From: JAUVKT01 sp036350795
GTDB lineage: Bacteria; Bacteroidota; Bacteroidia; Bacteroidales; VadinHA17
Direction: 5' to 3'
Length of the DNA stretch: 64,000 nt
Assembly: GCA_036350795.1 (NCBI GenBank)
Contig: JAZBNV010000030.1
Span: forward strand, 6,530-70,529
Shown here: one piece after another, positions 26,933 through 36,478 of the stretch
Numbering within the stretch: position 1 is the first letter of the stretch
Layout of the letters: every line of letters starts with the position of its first letter
The notes under the pieces: generated by a model
What the model saw: only the letters and a program-made list of their open reading frames with translations
Told to the model about the DNA's origin: nothing
Database searches by the model: none
Position numbers and translations under genes: made by a program

Positions 26933-29236
26933 ATGGATATGAGTGGAAACCTGGTTATTGTTGAGTCGCCTGCAAAAGCTAAAACAATAGAAAAGATTCT
27001 TGGTAAAGACTTCAGGGTTGTAAGCAGCTTTGGACATATACGTGACCTTAGTAAGAAAAATATTGGTATCAATATTGAGAACGGGTTTAAGCCTGAGTAT
27101 ATTATTCCGCCTGATAAAAAGAAGATTGTCGCCGAACTGAAAAAGCATGTTAAAGACAGCAGGCTTGTGTGGCTGGCATCTGACGAAGACCGCGAGGGAG
27201 AGGCCATTGCCTGGCACCTTATGGAGGTTCTCAGGCTTACAGAAGAAAACACACGCAGAATAGTATTTCACGAGATTACAAAGGAGGCAATCGAAAAAGC
27301 CGTAAAGAACCCGCGCAACGTTAACCATGACGTGGTTAATGCCCAGCAGGCCAGAAGGGTACTTGACCGGCTGGTGGGTTTCGAAATTTCTCCCATCCTC
27401 TGGCGTAAGGTACAGCCGGCACTGTCAGCAGGCAGGGTACAGTCTGTAGCCTTAAGGCTCCTGGTTGAAAGGGAAAGGGAGATTATCTCTTTTAACCCTG
27501 AATCTTCTTTCAGGGTAATGGGTGAATTCCGCTTTACAGCAATTGGGGGCGACGAAGGCCTACTGAATGCCGAAACAAACAAAAAGTTCCCGGTACAGGG
27601 TGATGCTGGCGAATTTCTCAGGATCTGTGCAGATGCACAGTTTACCGTAAAAGATGTTAGCGTAAAGCCCGCCACCAAATCTCCTTCACCACCTTTTACA
27701 ACATCCACCCTTCAGCAGGAAGCATACCGGAAGCTGGGTTTCTCGGTGGCACAAACCATGTCAGTGGCCCAGAAACTCTACGAAGCAGGAAAGATTACCT
27801 ACATGAGAACCGATTCAACCAATCTTTCGCAGATGGCTATTAACACGGCTGCGTCAGTTATAAAATCTGAATTCGGTGAAGAATACTCGAAGGCGCGCCA
27901 GTTTAAAACAAAATCAAAAGGTGCCCAGGAAGCTCACGAGGCTATCCGGCCAACATATATGGATAGCAGGGACGTTCCGGGAAGCAAGCAGGAAAAAAGG
28001 CTCTACGAGCTAATCTGGAAACGGACTCTCGCATCACAGATGAGTGATGCCAGGGTTGAAAAAACAACAATATCGATTGCCCTTTCAAATTCAGAAACAG
28101 GTTTCTTTGCGCAGGGCGAAGTAATAAAATTTGACGGTTTCCTCAAGGTATACAGGGAATCAACAGATAATGGTAACGGTGAAAGCACTTCGGTAATCCC
28201 GCCGCTTACCCCGGGCATGAATCTCCACTATAACGAAATTACAGCTATTGAGAGATTTACAGCACCCCCGCCAAGGTTTACCGAAGCAAGCCTTGTAAAA
28301 AGGATGGAAGAACTGGGAATTGGCCGCCCCTCAACCTATGCCCCGGTTATTTCAACCATTCAGAACAGGGGCTACGTGGCAAGGGAAGACCGCCCCGGTA
28401 CAAAGAGAAACCTGAGAATGATAAAGCTTGTTGCGGGAGTAATAAAAGAAGCTGTTAAAACAGAAAATGCAGGCTCAGAGAAGGCAAAATTATTTCCGCA
28501 GGACATAGGCATGATTGTAAATGATTTCCTTGTTGAGAACTTTAATGATATTTTCGACTTCCATTTTACTGCCAATGTAGAGCTGCAGTTCGACCGCATC
28601 TCCGAGGGAAAAATATCCTGGACAGATATGCTCGATAAGTTTTATAAACCATTCCATGCAAAGGTCGAAAAAACCCTGGAGGAGAGCAGTCGTAAAACAG
28701 GTGTGCGCGAACTGGGCAATGATCCTGTAAGCGGTTTTCCCGTAAGCGTCAGAATGGGAAGATTCGGGCCGGTTGCCCAGATAGGATCTTCAGCAGACGA
28801 TGAAAAACCCCGCTATGCGAGCCTCAGAAAAGGCCAGTTAATTGAAACAATAAGCCTTGAAGAAGTTCTCGAACTTTTTAAGCTTCCGAGAGAAATAGGT
28901 GATTTTGAAGGAAAACCTCTTGTGGTTGGCCTCGGAAAGTTTGGGCCCTACGTTAAGCATGATAATAAATTCTATTCCTTGCAGAAAGGTGTTGATGATC
29001 CGCTTGAAATAAGCACTGAAAGAGCCATTGAACTTATCAGTGAAAAAAGAGAAGGAGATAAAAACAGGACAATCAGTACTTTTGGAGAAATTTCTGTACT
29101 TAATGGCCGCTACGGGCCATATATAGCGTATAAGAAGAAAAATTATAAAATTCCTCGAAATACGGATCCTGCCACACTTACGGAGGAGGATTGTTTGCAG
29201 CTGATTGAAAAGGGTTCGAGATCGAAAAAAAAGTAG
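26933..29236 (+). CDS. topA: DNA topoisomerase I
   Basis: The 767-residue type IA topoisomerase relaxes negative supercoils. The Toprim domain opens with NLVIVESPAKAKTIEKILG, and DEDREGEA carries the metal-binding acids. The catalytic tyrosine is Tyr290 in ITYMRTDSTNLS. The C-terminal part contains three cysteine-free repeats (RMGRFGP, GLGKFGPYV, LNGRYGPYI) instead of zinc fingers. The ATG at 26933 is chosen because an upstream TTG overlaps the promoter. The arginase-fold gene follows 10 bp after the stop. Confidence 0.96.
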   Translation: MDMSGNLVIVESPAKAKTIEKILGKDFRVVSSFGHIRDLSKKNIGINIENGFKPEYIIPPDKKKIVAELKKHVKDSRLVWLASDEDREGEAIAWHLMEVLRLTEENTRRIVFHEITKEAIEKAVKNPRNVNHDVVNAQQARRVLDRLVGFEISPILWRKVQPALSAGRVQSVALRLLVEREREIISFNPESSFRVMGEFRFTAIGGDEGLLNAETNKKFPVQGDAGEFLRICADAQFTVKDVSVKPATKSPSPPFTTSTLQQEAYRKLGFSVAQTMSVAQKLYEAGKITYMRTDSTNLSQMAINTAASVIKSEFGEEYSKARQFKTKSKGAQEAHEAIRPTYMDSRDVPGSKQEKRLYELIWKRTLASQMSDARVEKTTISIALSNSETGFFAQGEVIKFDGFLKVYRESTDNGNGESTSVIPPLTPGMNLHYNEITAIERFTAPPPRFTEASLVKRMEELGIGRPSTYAPVISTIQNRGYVAREDRPGTKRNLRMIKLVAGVIKEAVKTENAGSEKAKLFPQDIGMIVNDFLVENFNDIFDFHFTANVELQFDRISEGKISWTDMLDKFYKPFHAKVEKTLEESSRKTGVRELGNDPVSGFPVSVRMGRFGPVAQIGSSADDEKPRYASLRKGQLIETISLEEVLELFKLPREIGDFEGKPLVVGLGKFGPYVKHDNKFYSLQKGVDDPLEISTERAIELISEKREGDKNRTISTFGEISVLNGRYGPYIAYKKKNYKIPRNTDPATLTEEDCLQLIEKGSRSKKK

Positions 29237-29246
29237 CAGATCTAAA

Positions 29247-30410
29247 ATGATTAACCTTACAGATTACCTGGACCCCGTTAGTATTGAGAAACCTCTCTGG
29301 AGTCATATTGCCGAGCCCTCAACACTCGCACACAACCTTAGCATAAGCACTGCCAGTAAACCTCTAAATAATATTTCAGGCTTCAAACTGGCAATAATTG
29401 GTGTTCCCGACGATCGCAGATCGCCCAATAAAGGATCAAGCCAGGGACCCGATAAAATAAGAGAATCGCTTTATACCCTGGCCCGCCTGCCCGGGAAAAA
29501 CAAAATAGCAGATCTTGGAAACCTCAAGCAGGGACCCCGCTTCGAAGACTCACTTGCAGCTCTTTATGATGTGGTAAACCACCTGCTTAAAGAAGAATGC
29601 CAGGTGCTTATCCTCGGCGGATCAAGCGCTGTAATGAGTGCCCTGGATAAAGTTCTTTCCGAGAACCTCGAATCCTATAACTGGTCAAACGCCGACTCCA
29701 GGATTGATTTTGTGGCCGAGAAAGACGAACCTGATTCTTTTAACTACCTGAGTGAAATACTATACAACAGTAAATCAGGGCTCAGAAGGTACACAGGCAT
29801 TGGTTACCAGACCTATATAAATGATCAACAGGCAATTAACAGGCTCAGAAAATTAAACCACGATCTTGTAAGAATTGGAGAAGCAAGGTCCGAAATAAGC
29901 GAAACAGAGCCTGTTTTCAGGGATTCGGAACTTATTACCTTCGATATTTCCTCTGTCAGGCAATCTGATGCTCCCGGAACATTTGCACCATCTCCAAACG
30001 GCTTCTATACAGAAGAGATATGCCTGCTGGCCAGGTATGCCGGTCTTAGCGACAGGCTTAAAATATTCGGTATTTTTGAGGTCAACCCAATTCTTGACAG
30101 CCGCAACCAGACTTCGGCACTTGCTGCACAGCTGCTGTGGTTTATGCTTGAAGGGGTAGTCCAGAGAACGCCCGAGGCGGGGCTGATCGGCAACGACAGG
30201 AATGGACGCTTTGTACAGTATCATGTTAGTATTGACGACCTTGAGGAAGAACTCCTCTTTGTAAAAAGCACTGTTACCGGAAGGTGGTGGATGGAAATAA
30301 AAGCAACTAAAGGTAAACCATGGTATTTAGCCTGTTCTCATAAAGATTATCTTAAAGCCAATGAAGGAGAAATTCCGGGCAGATGGCTGAGAGCAGTATC
30401 AGGAAAATAA
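29247..30410 (+). CDS. Arginase/formimidoylglutamase-fold protein lacking most metal ligands
   Basis: The 387-residue protein has the ureohydrolase frame (AIIGVPDD at 49-56, then SSQGPDKIRESLYTLAR) but the manganese-binding motifs are eroded. GGDHS reads GGSSA (124-128), DAHxD reads DFVAE (154-158), and the DxDxxD motif before APG reads D233-I-S-S-V-R238. Only one of the usual aspartates is kept there. Hydrolase activity is therefore unlikely. Database labels for such proteins in this phylum are usually formimidoylglutamase. It sits between topA and the T9SS operon, a neighbourhood I recall from other Bacteroidota. Confidence 0.75.
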   Translation: MINLTDYLDPVSIEKPLWSHIAEPSTLAHNLSISTASKPLNNISGFKLAIIGVPDDRRSPNKGSSQGPDKIRESLYTLARLPGKNKIADLGNLKQGPRFEDSLAALYDVVNHLLKEECQVLILGGSSAVMSALDKVLSENLESYNWSNADSRIDFVAEKDEPDSFNYLSEILYNSKSGLRRYTGIGYQTYINDQQAINRLRKLNHDLVRIGEARSEISETEPVFRDSELITFDISSVRQSDAPGTFAPSPNGFYTEEICLLARYAGLSDRLKIFGIFEVNPILDSRNQTSALAAQLLWFMLEGVVQRTPEAGLIGNDRNGRFVQYHVSIDDLEEELLFVKSTVTGRWWMEIKATKGKPWYLACSHKDYLKANEGEIPGRWLRAVSGK

Positions 30411-30595
30411 AAAAAAAGCTTTGCAATTTTTGTAACAATAAGTACTCTCATCCGTATATTTCAGTCGTCAGTCAAAAGTATTAGGTATTATGGCCTAATT
30501 TTTGAGTATTTTTTGGGTCGAAGTATAATTTTTATTTTCTTTAGAAGTTATATTAGTCCCAACCAGGCTATTTGTTGGAAACAGGAATTAAATAA

Positions 30596-31540
30596 ATGAG
30601 AAAGAGCTTACTGATAATAACATTTCTGGCAGGATCGTTCATGCTTCTGAAGGGGCAGACAGATCCGGTATCCAGCCAGTTTATGTTTAACCAGACTCTC
30701 TATAACCCCGGATCGGCCGGAAACTCAGGTATGATTTGTGCAACGGCAATGACCCGCCAGCAATGGGTTGGTTTTGAAGGAGCTCCCTCCACCACTCTTT
30801 TCCATGTAAATGCAGCTGTAAGGCCCTTTGGCATACAGTCTGGTGTGGGTATTTCAATAGTAAACGACCGCACAGGCTTTGACATCGACAATTCGCTGCA
30901 CCTGGTATATTCATATATTATGGATATAGGCCAGGGGAAACTCGGTATCGGAACCAATCTTGGTATTTTTAATAAAGCCATTGATCCTACCTGGAATATT
31001 CCGGGTGGCGAATCATTCACCCCTCCAAGTGGCGATCCGCTTATTCCTGAAGGCAAAGAGAGCATTCTTGCCTTTGATATGGGAGTGGGAGTTTATTACA
31101 GCACCCGCGACTACTATGCCGGTATTTCTGTTACCCACCTCAACGAACCCGGCTTAAAATATACCAAGGGAACTCCCTTTATTCCGCGCCAGTATTATGC
31201 TATGGCCGGCTACAACCTCAGGCTGCCCAATCCTTCATTCGAATTATTACCTTCAGTGCTGATTTACAGCGATGCAAAAATGTTGCAGGCAACTGTTAAT
31301 ACCATTGTCAGGTACAATAAAAAAGTTTGGGGCGGCGTTTCCTATAGAGCCGGAGATGCGTTGACCGGATTATTTGGAATAGAATTGTATAACGGGATAC
31401 GAATTAGCTATGCTTATGACTTCCCTTTAAACGATATTAGAAAGAGTACTTCCGGCAGTCACGAATTTCTCGTAAACTACTGTTTTGACCTTAGTTTGGG
31501 GAGGAGTTCGATGCGCTACAAAAGTATTCGATTTTTATGA
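30596..31540 (+). CDS. porP: PorP/SprF family T9SS outer-membrane protein
   Basis: The 314-residue protein has a Sec signal (MRKSLLIITFLAGSFMLLKG, then Q) and opens QTDPVSSQFMFNQTLYNPGSAGN, split here as the family's SSQFMFNQ and YNPGSAG motifs. Alternating beta-strands follow to the C terminus. PorP/SprF proteins form a 14-strand outer-membrane barrel; PorP in Porphyromonas is needed for T9SS, and paralogues help export or anchor specific cargo. Its place directly before gldK points to the core PorP. The 185 bp upstream hold no clear consensus promoter, which would be compatible with an alternative sigma factor such as SigP. Confidence 0.88.
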   Translation: MRKSLLIITFLAGSFMLLKGQTDPVSSQFMFNQTLYNPGSAGNSGMICATAMTRQQWVGFEGAPSTTLFHVNAAVRPFGIQSGVGISIVNDRTGFDIDNSLHLVYSYIMDIGQGKLGIGTNLGIFNKAIDPTWNIPGGESFTPPSGDPLIPEGKESILAFDMGVGVYYSTRDYYAGISVTHLNEPGLKYTKGTPFIPRQYYAMAGYNLRLPNPSFELLPSVLIYSDAKMLQATVNTIVRYNKKVWGGVSYRAGDALTGLFGIELYNGIRISYAYDFPLNDIRKSTSGSHEFLVNYCFDLSLGRSSMRYKSIRFL

Positions 31541-31587
31541 TTATTGAAAAAAATTAACTTACTTGCAGTATTAAACTCTGATCAAAT

Positions 31588-32919
31588 ATGAAAAAGGCAA
31601 TCCTTTTAGTTCTTACGGTCTCAATTTTCTTTACAGCCTGTGGACCTGGAAATAACGGTGAACTTGTTGGAGTACAAGGAAGAAAGAAATTCTTCGAACC
31701 TGAACCCTTTGAAATGTCATTTATTCCGGCAGGAAACTTTATTATTGGTCCCAGCGACCAGGATGCAGTAAGTGCCATGAATACTGTTTCCAAGTCGGTT
31801 ACCGTTAACGCATTCTGGATGGACCAGACCGAAATTACCAATAATAAGTATCGCCAATTTGTTTACTGGGTGCGCGACTCCATCCTCAGGACAAAGCTTG
31901 GTGAAGCAGCAATAGCTGACTACCAGTTTTTTGCCGTTGATGAAGAAGGTAACGAAATTGACCCCCCCCTGCTTAACTGGGAAGAAAAGATCGATCTTAA
32001 GAACCAGGAAATAAAAGATATAATGGAGGAAATGTATTATCCTCCGGAGGAAAGGTTCAATAACAGGAAGCAGGTTGATGTCAGGAAACTGAATTATTCA
32101 TATTTCTGGGTTGACTATAAGCAGGCTGCCAAAAGCAGGTATAATGCCGAAACAGGCGAATATGAAGGACAGGTTACCAACATGGACGGAACGGTAACTG
32201 ACGTTGTAAACAGGTCGTCATTTATTATGAATGATGAGGTTAATGTATACCCCGACACCCTTGCCTGGATAAGAGATTTCACTTATTCATTTAACGATCC
32301 CTTTGCCTCGCTATACTTCTGGCACCCGTCATACGACAATTATCCCGTTGTGGGTATTACCTGGAAGCAGGCAAATGCCTTCAGTATCTGGCGTACCGAG
32401 TACCTTAATTCTGCCCTCAGGTCACAGGGTCTTAATGACGTTCACGCCTACAGGCTTCCCCTCGAAACAGAATGGGAATATGCAGCCCGCGGTAATCTTG
32501 ATCTTTCAAAGTTCCCATGGGGCGGACCCTATACGCGTAACTACAAGGGATGCTTCCTGGCAAACTTCAAGCCACTCAGGGGAAATTACATTGACGATGG
32601 CGAGGTTTATACAGCCAAAGTTGCTTCATTCGAACCAAACGAGTTTGGTCTTTATGATATGGCCGGTAATGTTGCTGAATGGACAAGGTGTGCTTACCAC
32701 CCTTCAGCCTATATATTCACACATGATCTTAACCCGGACTACCAGTATAACGCAAAACCGGAGGATCCTCCGATCCTGAAGAGAAAAGTTATCAGGGGTG
32801 GTTCATGGAAAGACATAGGTTACTTCCTGCAAACAAGCACCAGGGATTTTGAGTACCAGGATAGTGCTAAGTGTTTTATCGGTTTCCGTAACGTCAGAGA
32901 CTTTATAGGTGTCAACTAA
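31588..32919 (+). CDS. gldK: GldK/PorK, T9SS ring lipoprotein
   Basis: The 443-residue lipoprotein has signal lipobox FTAC with Cys18 acylated. The body is a formylglycine-generating-enzyme/sulfatase-modifying fold (MSFIPAGNFIIGPSD, MDQTEITNNKYRQF, RLPLETEWEYAARG, GGSWKDIGYF, GFRNVR). With GldN/PorN it forms the large periplasmic ring under the outer membrane in T9SS. The FGE fold has a structural role here. It is the first of four contiguous gld genes with gaps of 17-41 bp. Confidence 0.95.
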   Translation: MKKAILLVLTVSIFFTACGPGNNGELVGVQGRKKFFEPEPFEMSFIPAGNFIIGPSDQDAVSAMNTVSKSVTVNAFWMDQTEITNNKYRQFVYWVRDSILRTKLGEAAIADYQFFAVDEEGNEIDPPLLNWEEKIDLKNQEIKDIMEEMYYPPEERFNNRKQVDVRKLNYSYFWVDYKQAAKSRYNAETGEYEGQVTNMDGTVTDVVNRSSFIMNDEVNVYPDTLAWIRDFTYSFNDPFASLYFWHPSYDNYPVVGITWKQANAFSIWRTEYLNSALRSQGLNDVHAYRLPLETEWEYAARGNLDLSKFPWGGPYTRNYKGCFLANFKPLRGNYIDDGEVYTAKVASFEPNEFGLYDMAGNVAEWTRCAYHPSAYIFTHDLNPDYQYNAKPEDPPILKRKVIRGGSWKDIGYFLQTSTRDFEYQDSAKCFIGFRNVRDFIGVN

Positions 32920-32960
32920 ACCCATACTAATCAATAGAAATAACCTTAAAAACCAGGTAT

Positions 32961-33878
32961 ATGAGCCTAGCAGAAATTGTTCAAAGTAGCGGATGGAAAA
33001 ACTTCATGTCGAAACTTTACGGTATTGGAGCTTCCATCGTAATTGTTGGAGCATTGTTTAAAATCCAGCACTATCCAATGGCCGGTCTTTTCCTTTTTAT
33101 CGGTCTCTGTACTGAAGCTATAATTTTCTTCTTCTCTGCTTTCGAACCTCTGCATGAGGAGGTTGACTGGTCGCTCGTTTATCCAGAGCTGGCCGGTGTT
33201 CCTGACGATGAAGAAGAAATGGCCTTACAGGCATCAAGATCACATGCAGTTAGTGGTGGCGGCGGCGGATCCGCAGCTCTTGCAAAATTTGACGAGATGC
33301 TTGCCAGTGCAGAAATTACTCCTGATGTGTTTGACAGCCTTGGAAAAGGACTTAAAAAACTTAATACCACAACCGGTAACCTTAATGCAATGGGTGATGT
33401 AACTGCTGCAACCAACGAATTTGCAGAAAAAGTTAAAGGAGCAGCCGAAACTGTAGGTAAGCATACCAGGGTATACGACGAAAAAAGTGAAGCACTGGGT
33501 GCCTCGCTTGGCAGACTCGACGACTCCTACCAGAATACCGCAAAAATAATCAGCGATACAGGCAGCAATTACCAGCATATGACCGACTCTCTCTCTAAAA
33601 TAGAGGTAGGTGGAAAATCATACCAGGAAAAGCTGGAGGCACTCAACAAAAACCTGTCAGCACTTAATGCCGTCTACGAACTCCAGCTAAAAGGAGCCAA
33701 CGAGCAGGTTAAAGATGCTGAAACCCTGATGAAAGGTGTTCAAAGTATGCTAACCGATCTTAAAGACTCGGCCGAAGATGCAGCTAAATATCGCCAGCAC
33801 ATTGGTCTGTTGAATCAGAACCTTGCTGCTCTTAACGAGGTATATGGCAATATGCTGTCAGCAATGAATGTTAAATAA
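32961..33878 (+). CDS. gldL: GldL/PorL, T9SS inner-membrane motor protein
   Basis: The 305-residue protein has two transmembrane helices (about 18-35 and 41-62) with charged residues inside the membrane: Lys34 and Glu52, in positions expected for the proton-conducting pair. A long periplasm-free cytoplasmic part follows, with a Ser/Gly linker near 97-100 and coiled-coil helices to the end. GldL forms a pentamer around a GldM dimer and converts the proton gradient into rotation. In Porphyromonas it also contacts PorX. Confidence 0.95.
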   Translation: MSLAEIVQSSGWKNFMSKLYGIGASIVIVGALFKIQHYPMAGLFLFIGLCTEAIIFFFSAFEPLHEEVDWSLVYPELAGVPDDEEEMALQASRSHAVSGGGGGSAALAKFDEMLASAEITPDVFDSLGKGLKKLNTTTGNLNAMGDVTAATNEFAEKVKGAAETVGKHTRVYDEKSEALGASLGRLDDSYQNTAKIISDTGSNYQHMTDSLSKIEVGGKSYQEKLEALNKNLSALNAVYELQLKGANEQVKDAETLMKGVQSMLTDLKDSAEDAAKYRQHIGLLNQNLAALNEVYGNMLSAMNVK

Positions 33879-33907
33879 TAAGCTCTCTTTAACCTAATTT
33901 CCAGAAT

Positions 33908-35548
33908 ATGGGACACGGAAAAGAAACCCCGCGGCAAAAAATGATCGGCATGATGTACCTGGTGCTAACAGCCATGCTGGCGCTGAACGTATCAAAAGAA
34001 GCCGTGGAAGCATTTAAAAACGTCGACAAGGGTCTTACAAAGACTGTTGCCAACTATGAGGCAAAAAACAATATTACCTACGAAGAGTTCGAAAGAGCCT
34101 TTAACGAAAACCCTGTAAAAGCCGGTCCGTGGAGATCAAAGGCTGTGGCCGTTAAGGAGAGAGCAAACGAATTGTTTGATTACCTGCAGGATATTAAGAT
34201 TGAGATTATTAAAGAGGCTGAAGGCGATGATACCGAAGCTATTGTTGGCAGGGAGATTCATATCGACCATGTCGAAAAGATAGACGAGAACAACATCCCC
34301 TCAGAAATTCTGATCGGCTCGGACGAAAACGGTAAAGCAAACGAGATACGGGCACTTATAAACGATTTCAGGGAATTCCTTGTTGAGACTGTTGACGGTG
34401 AAAACGTAACTGTTGAACAATCTGTTATAGAAAGCCTTAATACCGACGACGGGAGAGCAACTGATGGCTCAGTTGAGCGATGGGAAAACAATACATTCCA
34501 TGCCCTCCCTCTTGTTGCTGTAATTACAATACTCTCAAAGCTCCAGGTTGATGTAAGAAACGCCGAAACCGATGTTCTGAATTTCTTATATAACCAGATT
34601 GATGCTTCATCATTTAAATTTAATAAACTGGTTCCTACTGTTATTACGCCTTCAAGCTACGTAATGAGAGGCAACCAGTACCAGGCTTCGGTTTTTATCG
34701 CCGCTACCGATACTACAAAGAAGCCCAGGATCTACGTGGGACAGTACAAAACATCTCAGAATGCTGATGGTACACAAACCTACGAAATGGTGGGAGATTA
34801 CGAAACCCTCGATACCGATGAATGGGGACGGGGTATATACAGGAAACCAGCTTCATCAATAGGAGATAGGAAATGGGGAGGCTTAATTAATATGGATGCC
34901 CCCGACGGATCTGTTATAAGTTACCCCTTTGAAGCCACATATACCGTTGGTGCACCCAACGTGGTTGTGTCGCCAACAGCTATGAACGTTCTTTATGCAG
35001 GTATTGATAACCCGATCGATATATCAGTGCCGGGCGTTGGATCAGAGGCAATCAGTGCTACCATGAATAACGGTACCATTAAAAGGGGCAAATTGCAAAA
35101 CTACCGGGGCGAATGGGTTGCCAGGCCGCAAACAGTCGGACAGGAAGCCTCTGTTAACGTAAGTGCCGTTGTAAATGGCGAACGTATGCGCTTCCCTCCC
35201 TATACTTTCAGGGTAAAAAGCATTCCCCCTCCAATTGCACAATTTGCCGATCTTACCTCTGACGGAAATGTAACGAAGGCAAAAGCAGCTTTGCAACAGG
35301 GTGTGTTTGCAGTTCAACCTGACTTCGAATTCGACGTAACATACACCGTTACCAAGTTTAACCTGCAAATAGTAAGGAGGGGATTCGATGTGGTTTCAGA
35401 ATCTACTTCCAACAGGCTGACTGCCGATCAGAAAGAATTGATTAATTCACTAACCAGGGGACAAAAACTTTATATTACGGGTATTTATGCCCAGGGTCCC
35501 GATGGTAAAACTGTTAAAATACCATCGCTTATATTAACAATACAATAA
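33908..35548 (+). CDS. gldM: GldM/PorM, T9SS motor shaft protein
   Basis: The 546-residue protein has one N-terminal membrane helix (MIGMMYLVLTAMLALNVS, about 12-29) that sits inside the GldL pentamer. It is followed by a helical region and beta-rich domains extending into the periplasm to the GldK/GldN ring. The start GKETPRQKMIGMMYLVLTAM is a family hallmark. It is separated from gldL by 29 bp and from gldN by 17 bp. Confidence 0.95.
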   Translation: MGHGKETPRQKMIGMMYLVLTAMLALNVSKEAVEAFKNVDKGLTKTVANYEAKNNITYEEFERAFNENPVKAGPWRSKAVAVKERANELFDYLQDIKIEIIKEAEGDDTEAIVGREIHIDHVEKIDENNIPSEILIGSDENGKANEIRALINDFREFLVETVDGENVTVEQSVIESLNTDDGRATDGSVERWENNTFHALPLVAVITILSKLQVDVRNAETDVLNFLYNQIDASSFKFNKLVPTVITPSSYVMRGNQYQASVFIAATDTTKKPRIYVGQYKTSQNADGTQTYEMVGDYETLDTDEWGRGIYRKPASSIGDRKWGGLINMDAPDGSVISYPFEATYTVGAPNVVVSPTAMNVLYAGIDNPIDISVPGVGSEAISATMNNGTIKRGKLQNYRGEWVARPQTVGQEASVNVSAVVNGERMRFPPYTFRVKSIPPPIAQFADLTSDGNVTKAKAALQQGVFAVQPDFEFDVTYTVTKFNLQIVRRGFDVVSESTSNRLTADQKELINSLTRGQKLYITGIYAQGPDGKTVKIPSLILTIQ

Positions 35549-35565
35549 TAAACAGACTTTATATC

Positions 35566-36387
35566 ATGAAAAGATATGTTCTTTTTAGCCTTCTGATTCT
35601 CTTTATATCTTCTGCCGGGTTCAGTCAATCCTTTGGAGATATTTACGCAAAATCAATTACCGACAATTCGGCCATACCCTACTCCTTCCTCCGCGAAGCA
35701 GATGTGATATGGTCTAAAAGATTAACCAGGATGGTTGACCTCAGGGAGAAGATGAATCTGCCTCTCTATTATCCTACAACAACCACTCCCGACGGACGGA
35801 TGAGTCTTGTTAGCGTAATACTTGGCGAACTGAAATCAGGATCAATCAATGCCTACGACACTGACAACATGACTGCCAGTGTTACCTACACTGATATCGA
35901 AAGAGCTATGGGAGCAATGTCAGATACCACCCAGGTGCAATTAATGACCGGTGAATTAAAGGATACCGTAATATACAACCCGCCAAGGCCCGAAGAGATA
36001 CGCCAGCTGCTTGTTCTTGAAGAATGGTATTTTGACAAGAAACATTCGAAGATGGACGTAAGGATTATTGGCCTTTGCCCTATCAGGGTCTTCTTTGATG
36101 ATGAGATGAACCGTATCTCAAGACGCCAGCTGTTCTGGATCAAGTATGAAGATTTCAGGGATGCTTTTGCTCAACACGAGTCATATAACAGGTTCAACGA
36201 TGCCCAGCGGCTTTCTTTTGACGACCTCTTTATCCAGCGAAGGTTCTCAAGTACAATATATGCCGAATCAAACGTTTATAACGACAGGCTGCTCAACCAG
36301 TATAAGCTGGGGAAAGATGTTCTTTATGAGGCCGAGAAGATAAAAAATGAACTTATGGATTTTGAACACGACCTCTGGGAATATTAA
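35566..36387 (+). CDS. gldN: GldN/PorN, T9SS periplasmic ring component
   Basis: The 273-residue exported protein has signal MKRYVLFSLLILFISSAGFS, then the family segments DIYAKSITDNSAIPYSFLREADV (split around IPYSFLREADV) and LVLEEWYFDKKHSKMDVRI (IIGLCP follows). It pairs with GldK in the T9SS ring. It is the last gene of the operon and is followed 25 bp later by a strong intrinsic terminator. Confidence 0.94.
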   Translation: MKRYVLFSLLILFISSAGFSQSFGDIYAKSITDNSAIPYSFLREADVIWSKRLTRMVDLREKMNLPLYYPTTTTPDGRMSLVSVILGELKSGSINAYDTDNMTASVTYTDIERAMGAMSDTTQVQLMTGELKDTVIYNPPRPEEIRQLLVLEEWYFDKKHSKMDVRIIGLCPIRVFFDDEMNRISRRQLFWIKYEDFRDAFAQHESYNRFNDAQRLSFDDLFIQRRFSSTIYAESNVYNDRLLNQYKLGKDVLYEAEKIKNELMDFEHDLWEY

Positions 36388-36412
36388 TAATCTGCCACGG
36401 GTATAAAATATA

Positions 36413-36442
36413 AGGAACGCTAAATCCAGCGTTCCTTTTTTT
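36413..36442 (+). terminator. Rho-independent terminator of the porP-gldKLMN operon
   Basis: A perfect 9 bp stem, AGGAACGCT (36413-36421) with AGCGTTCCT (36428-36436), has a six-base loop and is followed by a run of seven T. It starts 26 bp after the gldN stop and separates the T9SS operon from the convergent guanylyltransferase gene. Confidence 0.92.
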
Positions 36443-36478
36443 ATTTATCTAAGAGACAATATCTCTCCCCCTGCCCAA

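Noticed and set aside
30480..30503. Intrinsic terminator before porP
   Set aside because: The stem is only six AT-rich pairs with an eight-base loop; too weak to list as a terminator, kept only as a note on the operon leader.
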